From: Bombyx mori
Lineage: Eukaryota; Arthropoda; Insecta; Lepidoptera; Bombycidae
Assembly (NCBI RefSeq): GCF_030269925.1
Contig: NC_085121.1
Coordinates: forward strand, 17,439,501-17,503,500
Direction: 5' to 3'
Length of the DNA: 64,000 nucleotides
This document shows positions 55,475-64,000 of this stretch, one piece after another; positions within the stretch are counted from its first letter, which is position 1; each line of letters starts with the position of its first letter. A program made the translations under genes and the position numbers. Below the pieces are notes generated by a model. That model searched no databases and was not told the DNA's origin. It was given only the letters and a program-made list of their open reading frames with translations.

Positions 55475-55830
55475 TTTTCTATCGAGAAGTTTCGCCTTGG
55501 GGAAGCTAGGAAGGCTTTCAGGTGGTGGAGGGTGTTGCGTAGGGTTGTCCTACCCTAAGTTGTTGGTAGCGCGTATAGACTTCGGATAGACAGTGGTTGG
55601 ACGTCCTGTAGGGACACGGTAGGGAAATACCAGTCCGCGTGAAGCCTGTCATCTTTGCCCCTAGCTGGCTTAGATGAACTCTGTCTCATTTGAGGGTATG
55701 ACGTGGGCTAAGATCTTGAGCGATACCCCATGTATCTCAACAGCCAAGTCGATGGCTTTAGTGGCTTTAGTGAATATACTGTCTTCTGTAACCAACGCGT
55801 AGGCAGAATAAAGGCGATTCTAAAAAAAAG
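55475..55830 (+). mobile_element. R1-clade retrotransposon 3' end (second family)
   Basis: A short C-terminal remnant (FRLGEARKAFRWWRVLRRV) is followed by a 3' UTR. The UTR contains gacttcggatagacagtgg, ggacgtcctgtagggacacg, gaactctgtctcatttgagg and tcttgagcgataccccatg, then a weak A run at 55820. The tctgtctcat-gaggt...gagcga order also occurs in the UTR at 17180-17220, so the two are related at a distance. Confidence 0.65.
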
Positions 55831-58629
55831 CTGTAAAAGGTTTACTTCGCTTTTTTTAGTACACTCTTTCATTAGTTTCTCACATCTCTAACAATGAACT
55901 TTGTAAGTTAAAATTTTTTATTGCTAGTCAAGAATATCCAATTAACACATTCCCTAATACTTCGAAATTATGGTCAGATATAAAGCCGTTTCATTATTTT
56001 AGATCCAAAGATTGATTAAAAGAACAAAAAGCAGTAAAAAGTGAATTCGTTACAATTAGTATAAAATCAAACAATAGCTTTCACGTGCAAGCTATTTCGA
56101 ATGAAAGCTGTATCGACGAACTTTATAACAAAGCTCGTGTGTACTTAACGACTGGAGTGCATCGAGAGCTTTCGTAATTAACTCAGTTTCGAAAACAGTT
56201 CTATTTTTACTTTTATTTTTTGAAGAGCCATAACAGTCTAAAAGGTTGGTCTACACAAATACAATTACTCGAATATGTCTGCAAAAGGGTACTCGTGCAG
56301 GTTATTTACTCCAAGTAAGTACATACCTATTATTTCTTTCAATTTTCAACTTGTCTTCAGCAAGCCTTAAGTAAATCAGCAAATAATTGCTATTGGATTG
56401 TTATTGTTTTCGGCAGCAAAAGGAAAACTGTACAGTGCACACCAAGCAGCAGGTCTTACTGGCCTGGTACATGGACCCAGTATACCCTTAATTTGCATAC
56501 AAGGAGATGAGAGTTTTCGTAAAATTGTTAAGAGTGCGATTTTGCGAGCGCTTGTGCTAGCATTCTCTATTCACCGATAGATGTCACTACGTAAGCTTAA
56601 CGTACTTTTCGCGCTCTTCTCTATTCTTTCCTTTGCTGGGTTTTCGGATTAGATCTCCTAATTTCATTGCACCAAAATACTTTGTACTAAGATTTTTTCT
56701 TTTGGGCACCTTTTTTAAATCTCCTTTAAGATATAACTATGAATTGGATGACGAGCAGTTTTAATTTACATTCTTACATTGGTTTTATTATTTGTTTCTT
56801 TTGGTTTCTAAAAGATACAACTGTGAATTAGGTGACATGAAGTTTTGATTTACATTCTGACATTGGTTCTAATAGAATATATCTTTCCTTTGTTTTATAA
56901 AAATAATGATGCCGAAATTTACTTGTTTTAGTTTATGTTAGGTTGAGCGAGGTGCGATTTGCATTACATATTTCACGACATATCTTTTGATATTAAAATA
57001 TTCTTCGAAGAAGCCACCTAAGGTGAGTCTCGGTAAACTTTAGCTCGGGGTTCGCTGTAGCGCAATTCATTTTATTACATTTTAATTTTAGGGTTGATAT
57101 CTCATCACGGACGGTATCCGGCGCTCGTATATTTACAGCTTCCCGTAGCGTCCCTTAGACGGGAGTTGGGGATTCTTATAATAATTTTCCCATTTCCGAA
57201 TTTAATGCTAACTTGAATTTATGCGTTCGCTAATCCGGAGTTCAAATGGATTCGCTGGAGATCGGCAGCTGGTTCTTTTAGATCGGCTACGTATAAATAA
57301 ACATATGTGCAGTTGGCAACATATTTACTCCAAGATCGAGCCTGTTTAATCGTGTCCATTGGAATATAATGTATTGTTGTACGCCTTATTATCTTTAAGA
57401 GTAAAATAAAGAGCACTCATAGTAACGAATACTTGTCGATCGTTGGAAAATTTACAAATTAGGGTAAAATCTTCCATTATTATTAAAATCATCGACTGGC
57501 GTAATTACAATTTGTCATACCGCTATTTTCGATTATTTCATATTAATAGGTACCTTTACAAAACTTCTACCGGCAATGTAAAACCACATCCAATTATTTA
57601 GTAGTTTACTTCCGTGAATTGCGATAAATTATAGGGACCGAGTTTCGATTCAATTCGATAAAGTGAATGCATAAACGATGCGTCGTGTTGCGGTCCTTTG
57701 TAATTTAGGGGAAAATAGAAAAAAATCCGATTCGATTGTGACGCGCGTCCATGTACCGAATACAATTTCGTGTTTGATTTTAGAAAATGATCCAATATTT
57801 CATATGAATTAATATACAATTACATCCAATTTTGAATCCCCACTAAACTGTTCGTTATTGATCTGAAATGGATCAATAATGAATTTGACTTTATCAGCGT
57901 AAACGAACAGAAAAGCTCACGGTCGCCCTGGCGTTGCCGCAGAGCGTGTATTACTAAAATTTCACCATATGAATGTCATTCCTCATCTTTAGATTTGAGG
58001 CGAAAACTTCAATTGTATTAATTAGGGTAATAACAGCATCTGATTGCTTCAGGGTAGGTCAATTTAGATTATTGGATGTTGTAGCCTTTGAATGAACAAC
58101 GTGATATATTTAAAAGTAAGTGTCAGTAATTTTTAGCAAGTGTGCTTCACACACTTTCATTTAATTTTTCCACATTTCTCACCTTCGACTCGTCTAAGAT
58201 AGGCATTTGATTTTAAAATTATTTGTAGTGTGTCTTGTGTCTCGTAGGATCTTCTGAATTTGTTTCTAGTCTATTGGGTGTAGCGTTTAAGCCACAGCTA
58301 CCGACCCAGATTTTTTCTCACTCCACTAAGCGCTATCTGACTTCGTCTTCAAGCATACATCTCTGAAAGACACCGATTCTAAACACTTTGATTTTGCTTA
58401 TGGTAAAATTTCACAAATAATACTAAATCTATTTTCATTGTCACCCAGGCCTTCATAGTTAATGTAAATGAGAAATAGAGTCCTGATGAAGGTTATTTTT
58501 TTTTCATTTCAAAAGATTTTTTCGATAGTACTAAGTCCCTTTTTCGGTGTTGTAATTACAGTTCATCTAGTTTTACTAATTTATTTTGAGCTTACGACGG
58601 ATCTGTTTTCGACTTTTGACGTGGCAACG
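55831..58629. other. 2.8 kb, the longest stretch without a recognised element
   Basis: A/T-rich with moderate-complexity parts at 56395-56640 and 57000-57180. A perfect splice-donor-like cctaaggtgagt lies at 57012-57024, but no supporting frame was found. If a host exon hides in the window outside 39.4 kb, this is a reasonable place to look. Confidence 0.45.
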
Positions 58630-59030
58630 CGGCGACGTCTAATAATTCGATAGAGCCGGCTGCACGCATGATAAAACATGACTCATTGAGGCGTTCCATT
58701 TAAGACTTGAAGTGCAAGCGAGAGCGCGCAACGAGCGACAAAGAGGCACAATCGGCCTCCGCGTTCGGCAGCGTTCGACATCTGTCTCTCTCTTACATGA
58801 GTGAGCGATGCATCCGCGTGGACAGCTGCTATACAATAATACATTTACATGTTTTCGTCAAGTACGAAGTTCAGTGAAAAGTGAATGTGGTGTCAATTGT
58901 CCATACAAAATATCTATCAAACAAATAAAATTAAAATTTTCTTTTGAAACATGAAACCATTTCAGTATTTTCTTATGACGTAGTCACGTTCAACTATCGT
59001 CAGTAAACCGACTTTACAGGCGACCGATTT
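58630..59030 (-). repeat. Unclassified interspersed repeat, copy 1
   Basis: The reverse complement matches 63168-63475: ctgtaaagtcggtttac, tgacgatagttgaacgtgac, gtcataagaaaatactga, tttgtttgatagatattttg, and gtatagcagctgtccacgcg with gatgcatcgctcactca. This copy also has a promoter-like G/C-rich end (gcctctttgtcgctcgttgc). Class unknown. Confidence 0.7.
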
Positions 59031-59866
59031 TTTTACATATCTACGAAATTGAGTTTAACGTGTAACTTAAAGCAAAGCAGACTATTAGGAATGCGTCAGT
59101 TTCAGGTTATCGTCAGCCACTTAGTTTAGCGGGTGCCCTGGTAAACAATAATTAACTGTAATTCGGTTTTGAGGTGGCTCTCCCGTTGCAGGAACCACGG
59201 CCAATTTCATTTTCGATTAGTCCAACGAAACACGTAATTCCGCTCATTGTATTCGTTTGATTAAAATTCGTTCGTTTGTACTGTGCACCTTTGGATGTTT
59301 ATGTGTTTAATATACCTTGAATTGGCGAAATCGATTTAAAGGTCTTAATTTTGGGTCTGTTGGCCGGGCGAGGCAAGCCGAGATCTGTGTTCAAAACAAT
59401 AGAGTCTGTATTCGTATGACAGCAAGTTTTGTTATGTATACAAGTGTACTCATTTCCAGCCTGTACTGTCTTTAGTTTAGGCAATATTTCAGACGTTCAT
59501 TAGGAATCGTGATTATTAACTGTGTACTTTGTTCATGCATGAATCGATATCTTATGAAAGTTACATACAATTAGAATTAGTATCCAAAAATAAACGTAAA
59601 TGATACGTTTTTTTTTTCTTTTTTTTTTCAGTGTTCAGGAAGAGCCTTAACGAAACTGTTTGTCTACAGACTGAACTGTCTTTCACAACATACAAAATTA
59701 AAAAAAAGTGATAGATATCCTTTTTTAGAAATAACTATTTCGACCTCCTGTCTGCTCTGTAACACTATTTTGTATGTTGGCCATTATTGGAATTTGGCCT
59801 GTTTTCCTTCTTTTTTTTTCTACCGCGAAACAAAAACTTACTTCATGGGCTCAAATGGTAGGTAGG
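59031..59866. other. No gene seen
   Basis: A/T-rich with T runs at 59606-59630. Confidence 0.4.
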
Positions 59867-59880
59867 ACAGTATTTGTACC

Positions 59881-61103
59881 TTTTTTTTTTACGCTGGGGA
59901 ATCCATTTACGGGTACCCGGTCGAGAGGGGTAATAGACCGGGTTATGTCGGACTCCGGCGCCTCCAGAGAAGAAGAGGAAGAAAAGGAAGACCAAAGTCC
60001 TCCTCTTCTTCCACCTCCTACCAGGAGACTACGCCTTGAGAAAGGCGCGCGAGGCATTGCGCGGCGTCTTACACGCCGGACCCGCCCCGCAAAACCAACT
60101 ACCGACTAAACCCCATCGAGCTTCACCACTCCGACTCCACGAAACCTACGGTACCGCACAGTGCGCGCCGAAGGCTCGCCGTCGCCGGTACCCGTCCTGA
60201 CAATAGGACGGGATTCCATCCCCGGGAAGATCCGTCAGGACGTCGTCTTGGGAGACACCCCGAGAGTGGCGCATAGGAGCCACCTTGCGCCGCCTCACCA
60301 CGAAACCGACAGCAGAGCACCGGGCGCCCCCGCACCCGGTACCCAACAGTCCCTACGGGAGATTAACGGGAGCATCGTGCCCGCGTCGCCCACCCCGCCT
60401 TCTTCGCTGAGGAGCCGAAGAGGGATCCCACTCCCTTTCGCGCTCCTCAGCCTCGCGGAACGCCATGACCAGGTCGCAAAATCTGGCCATGGCCTCCCAC
60501 GAACTCTCGTCCTCTAGCATGTGGGCAATGACAGTCCGCAAGGAGAGGTCCCTCCCCAGCACCGCGATGAGATCTCGCCGCGGTTGCTCCCAACGCGGGC
60601 ACGCTTCGAGTGCGTTCTGAGCGTCATCGTCCGGATGCCCGCACTGGTGACAACCTGGATGTGGCTCTCTCCTGCAGACCTTCCACAGGTACCTCCCGAA
60701 GCAGCCATGCCCCGAGAGGACCTGCGTAAGGCGGAAGGAGAACACGCCGTGTCGCCGATCTGACCATGCCTCCAGCACGGGCACCAGGGCCTCGAGGGTG
60801 CGCCGGCGGGTGACTGAGGTTCGATTAAGTTCCTCCAGCAACCGCTCCCTCCATTTAGCGTACGTCAAATGACGCGCAGCACGCCTCCACCGACCGACAG
60901 CTGACAGGCCGGGTATCCGTCCCCGACTTAGGAACTGTGTCCTGGGCCGGTATACCGTAGCCAATACCTCGGCCTCGAGATCCCAAGGAAGGGAACCAGC
61001 GAGGGCGCCGGCGACCTCTCGGGAGATCGTACGGTACCCCCTGATGACCCTCACCGCGAGCGCCAGCAGCGCCGCATTGCGTGCGGAGAGTGTGGGCGAC
61101 CAC
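59881..61103 (-). mobile_element. 5'-truncated R1-clade retrotransposon with 14-15-bp TSD
   Basis: acagtatttgtacc(t) occurs at 59867-59881 and at 61104-61118, just outside the T run (minus-strand A tail) and the 5' break. The 1.2-kb insert holds about 250 codons of the ORF2 C-terminus and a 3' UTR of about 470 bases. The precise duplication shows retrotransposition by target-primed reverse transcription into single-copy-looking DNA. Confidence 0.9.
60353..61103 (-). pseudogene. R1-clade reverse transcriptase ORF2, C-terminal 250 codons (truncated remnant)
   Basis: The frame is intact from the 5' break to the stop at 60353-60355. It begins WSPTLSARNAALLALAVRVI, RGYRTISREVAGALAG and WDLEAEVLATVYR. 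It then has FSFRLTQVLSGHGCFGRYL and the zinc motif CHQCGHPDDDAQNALEACP, then LGRDLSLRTVIAHMLEDESS and a basic RRRRGGRRGH end. The lack of internal stops suggests a fairly recent insertion. The ATG-started frame (to 61204) adds 34 residues that belong to flanking DNA, not the element. Catalytic RT motifs are missing. Confidence 0.87.
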
Positions 61104-61204
61104 ACAGTATTTGTACCTACTGTAACTGAAACTTCAATCTCATCTCTCAAGGTACTGTTTACTTGGTACTGCTTGAGTAAAAGCTTAAGATCGGCCATGA
61201 GCAC
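61104..61204 (-). other. Short open frame in the flank, fused by chance to the R1-clade ORF
   Basis: MLMADLKLLLKQYQ...EIEVSVTVGTNTV is encoded by DNA outside the insertion. In the unoccupied allele it would run only a few codons further to a stop. It may be an exon edge or chance; no family recognised. Confidence 0.3.
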
Positions 61205-61811
61205 ACTACATATTATATGTACACACTATAACTAACAAAAAAAAAGCTTTGGAGAACGCATAAAGAAAATATCCCACTACGATCAAGAGATGCCATTGTC
61301 GTTATTCAAAGCGTAAATTGAATGAACTTAAAATCCATACCACAGTGGGACGGTTCGAAGGAATTGCACTCTCCAAAATAAGCTTAAAGGCTGCACTTGA
61401 CAACCTAAGTAGAGACAGCTGAGTGTACACTGCAGGACACAAAAATTGTAGTGATATTGGTTTTTTGTGTGCATTGGAGCAGACTTTTTCGGAACCGATT
61501 CCATGTTTAGGAAAGTAAGTAAAGTAAGTACATGCATAGTATTATTTTGAAAATAAATTCATTTACGGAAAAAATCTGAACAACTCAAGTGAAAGAGTTG
61601 TGATTTGGAATTGCGCTAGGTAGGATAATCTGAATCCAACACTATACGCGTCTGAATTGGTGGTATTTAAATTAGAATATTTTTTATTATTAAGATGCAC
61701 TTTGTGTTTGTCGTGATTTGAAACGCAATTTTAGAAAATAACGACGCGTACTAGAATAATTATTTTCATTTTGTTTTAATGAAAACACTGATGCGATTAA
61801 GTGGTAGTGGT
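61205..61811. other. No gene seen
   Basis: No recognised element. Confidence 0.4.
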
Positions 61812-62053
61812 AAGTCACTGGTGGTAGGACCACTTGTGAGTCCGCACGGATAGGTACCACCACCCCGCCTATTTCCGCCGTGAAGCAGTAATGCGTTTCG
61901 GTTCGAAGGGTGAGGTAGCCGTTGTAACTATACTGAGATCTGAGAACATATATCTCGAGGTGGGTGGCGCATTTACGTTGTAGATGTCTATGGGCTCCAG
62001 TAACCAGGTGGGCTGTGAGATCGTCCATCCATCTAAGCAATAAAAAAAAAAAA
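61812..62053 (+). mobile_element. Bm1-type SINE, headless
   Basis: Starts gtcactggtggtaggaccac and ends in caata plus 13 A. The gttcgaagggtg(a)ggtagcc and tatctcgaggtggg variants match the full copy at 54314, so the two share a recent source subfamily. Fourteen bases (acttaacacc region) are deleted near 62004. Confidence 0.9.
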
Positions 62054-62499
62054 ATATCGTTATAGTGAATTAAAGTAAATATATTACATTATTACTCCCG
62101 CATTTAACCTTCGCTGTCAACATTTTAATTAATACCGATGCCAAAAAAATTACAAAAATGGAACATAAAACACAAAAAAAAAATATCTCGTGATTTTGTC
62201 TTACACTGTACGGTTCGCTGAAGAGAAAATCTCTTGCACTCTCAAGTCGAAGTGAGCCTATACGAATTTATCTTAGTTTGGTTTGAACGTATTGAGCATT
62301 GATGGCTCTTCAAACACTTGACAGAGTGTGCACCCGTTGGCTTTTTATCTGTTTTTCTTAAAGACTAAGATCTTCAGTGCAATTAACAAAATTAGTGAAT
62401 ACATCTTCAGAATTCACGACTAATTGCACGACTAATTTAGTTATCAGTTTACTAATTCAGTATTTTTCAGGCGAATTCGTATTAAGTAAGGCTAATTTA

Positions 62500-62615
62500 G
62501 ACATCGCAGTATGAGTACTGGTGCCCATCGTAAGATATGAGGTTGCGTTGTAATAACAGTTACCCCACTCTTCAGACGGTGACGTCAGATAACTTTGCTG
62601 AAGTAATAAATTAAG
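62500..62615 (-). mobile_element. Decayed Bm1-type SINE piece
   Basis: gtgcccatcgtaagatatga, gttgcgttgtaataacagtt and accccactcttcagacggtg follow the reverse-complement body order at low identity. Confidence 0.45.
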
Positions 62616-62629
62616 ACGGTAGCGCCAAA

Positions 62630-63058
62630 ACTTGTACACTCTACAAAACTTGCATACGCCCCGTCATGACCTATGCAAGTGTAGTGTTCGCTCACGCGGC
62701 CCGCACCAACTTGAAACGCCTTCAAGTTATTCAATCCCGTTTTTGCAGGATAGCCGTCGGAGCACCAAGTTTCCTAAGGAACGTGGATCTCCATGATGCT
62801 TGGAGCTTGATTCAGTCAGTAAGTATCTACAGGCGGCATCATTGCGCCCCTTCGAGAAGGCGGCACGACATGAAAACCCTTTTGTCGTGGCCGCTGGGAA
62901 TTACATACCCGATCCTGTAGACCGAATGGTAAAAAGTCGACGTCACCCTAAACACGCCATTACGGATCCTCCCGATCCATTAAAGGTGCTTTTAGGTACC
63001 GCAAGCACCGGTCACCGTGGTCGTCGAACCTGTCACTTGCGACGAAGGGTTCGATGAG
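62630..63058 (+). pseudogene. Jockey-like reverse transcriptase C-terminus, frameshifted
   Basis: The first frame gives LYKTCIRPVMTYASVVFAHA and QVIQSRFCRIAVGAPSFLRN, VDLHDAW. It shifts near 62800-62815 to a second frame with SVSKYLQAASLRPFEKAARH, NYIPDPVDRM, DPPDPLKVLLGTASTGHR and a stop at 63056. This post-RT region is typical of Jockey-clade ORF2; the family may be the Bombyx BMC1-type LINE, but I am not sure of the name. Confidence 0.78.
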
Positions 63059-63175
63059 TGAATTAACCCGTAGACACAGCCCACTGAGTTTCTCGCTGGA
63101 TCTTCTCACTGGGTCACGTTTCCGATCCGGTGATAGTGGGCTGTGGGCTCGTCCACCCATCAAAGCAATAAAAAA
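62630..63175 (+). mobile_element. Jockey-like LINE 3' end with a recombinant SINE-like tail
   Basis: The C-terminal coding remnant and the first part of the 3' UTR (cactgagtttctcgctggat...cgtttccgatccggtg) switch at about 63134 to gtgggctgtgggctcgtcca-cccatcaaagcaata-A(7), the Bm1-type end, skipping the normal UTR end seen at 21300-21420. Confidence 0.72.
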
Positions 63176-63475
63176 ATCGGTTGTCTGTAAAGTCGGTTTA
63201 CCTGACGATAGTTGAACGTGACAACGTCATAAGAAAATACTGATGGAATGGTTTCATTTTTCAAAAGAAAATTTTAATTTTATTTGTTTGATAGATATTT
63301 TGTATGGATATAGAGAAGGAGGTAAATGGAAATCACTATTGATTTGATCAAGTTATATTTATTTGTACGCATAAATACAATTTTTTTTTATTTTTTACAA
63401 CGAAAATTTTAAATTTTAATTTGGCGAATTTGTATAGCAGCTGTCCACGCGGATGCATCGCTCACTCAAGTATAA
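63168..63475 (+). repeat. Unclassified interspersed repeat, copy 2 (inverted relative to 58630-59030)
   Basis: Begins aatcggttgtctgtaaagtc directly after a SINE-like A run and ends gcagctgtccacgcggatgc-atcgctcactca. The middle (63310-63425) is replaced by A/T-rich sequence not found in copy 1. Confidence 0.68.
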
Positions 63476-63692
63476 TAGCCGGCAAACTTCTTGAGCATTT
63501 GTTGACGTAGTGGGGGTAAGTTTGCGCATGGTACACTCACGTGCAAAAACATTATTTACTCTGCGTCATAATGCAATTAAATTATTAAAATCAACATATG
63601 TATTTATTTATATATTTATTAGAACATCAACAAAAAATATAGGTTAATAATTGTAATAATTTAATCTTGGGGTAAAATAGATATTCCTTCTA

Positions 63693-64000
63693 TTAAGTCA
63701 AAACTAGAGCTGTTGCCAGGTCTTCGTTCAGTTGAAGCGAAGCTGGTATTTGTAATTTTTTTTCGTTATCATAATCTTGACCATTATCATCATCACTGTT
63801 TTCATCACCCGAGTCGCCATCATCGTGATAAGTCGACATAGGGCTCATCGGTGTAGTTTACGACTCGGTCGGTTCGATCTTCTTTTTTGTCTATAATTAA
63901 TTATTTTTTGAAGATATTCGATTCGTAGTAATCGAATGTTACTTTTTTCAATTACCAGCTTCCGATTATTTTCTGTTTTTTTTTTCATCTGAAGCCTAGC
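63693..64000 (-). pseudogene. Possible DDE-type transposase fragment, broken, plus a short acidic frame
   Basis: The minus strand from 64000 reads NNRKLVIEKSNIRLLRIEYL and QKIINYRQKRR. In a neighbouring frame it has VVNYTDEPYVDLSR (about 63870-63829). This recalls the R-x-x-YL...Y-R...VYTDE-YV stretch of a lepidopteran DDE transposase, with the Asp of TDE as a catalytic candidate. A separate frame 63848-63693 encodes 51 residues rich in Asp (HDDGDSGDENSDDDNGQDYD). The frame break and window edge prevent a firm call. Confidence 0.35.

Noticed and set aside
57012..57024. Consensus splice donor (aaggtgagt)
   Set aside because: No open frame, acceptor partner or codon signal on the upstream side; one good donor word is expected by chance in 64 kb.
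59774..60109. 111-codon plus-strand ORF
   Set aside because: It crosses from flank into the element's 3' UTR through a T run; basic and acidic runs come from the UTR sequence.
60161..60517. 118-codon plus-strand ORF
   Set aside because: Antisense to the R1-clade ORF2 tail and its 3' UTR.
1..64000. Telomeric TTAGG arrays or rDNA target sites for the R1-clade elements
   Set aside because: No TTAGG arrays or 28S-like sequence flank any R1-clade copy; the flanks are ordinary A/T-rich DNA.

Overview
The window reads as repeat-rich intergenic DNA from a lepidopteran, most likely the silkworm Bombyx mori or a close relative. The main reason is a SINE family present about twenty times. It has a tRNA-like head (A and B boxes) and a conserved tail ending in gtgagctcgtccaccc...aagcaataaaa, which I recognise as the Bombyx Bm1 type. 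The window also carries Lepidoptera-style Helitrons (A|TC...CTAG|T), R1-clade non-LTR retrotransposons, Jockey-like and RTE-like LINE tails, and solo LTRs. Background DNA is A/T-rich, while the LINE pieces are G/C-rich. Family names are from memory; boundaries come from the sequence.

Layout. Positions 1-1985 hold the 5' end of an R1-clade element on the minus strand: a 386-codon ORF1 (gag-like) still open at the left edge, preceded by a 5' UTR with two sets of tandem repeats. From 2 to 15 kb there are Bm1 SINEs, Helitrons and a hAT-like element (10039-10711) containing a nested full-length SINE. From 16 to 21 kb there are two 5'-truncated R1-clade copies (16382-17318 plus, 19691-20453 minus) on either side of a TA-flanked terminal-inverted-repeat element (18521-19388). 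From 21 to 36 kb there are LINE tails, Helitrons, a SINE inside a SINE, a tRNA-headed SINE split by a small DNA element, a 248-bp MITE and a solo LTR. From 36 to 40.6 kb the sequence is quieter and holds the only non-transposon gene candidate, a single-exon ORF of 164 codons (39400-39894) with a CxxC...CxxC pair. From 40.6 to 54.8 kb there are more SINEs and LINE tails, a 62-bp x 4 minisatellite, a second solo LTR and a full-length SINE. From 55 to 64 kb there are an R1-clade tail, a third R1-clade C-terminal copy with a roughly 14-bp target duplication (59881-61103), a frameshifted Jockey-like reverse-transcriptase tail, and a broken transposase-like fragment at the right edge.

Nothing here forms an operon or pathway. 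The genes belong to selfish elements, mostly dead on arrival through 5' truncation. The useful content is the nesting order of insertions, several target-site duplications, a filled/empty Helitron pair, the promoter-like repeats of the R1-clade element, and one unrecognised protein. No rRNA, functional tRNA, CRISPR array or confident multi-exon host gene was found.
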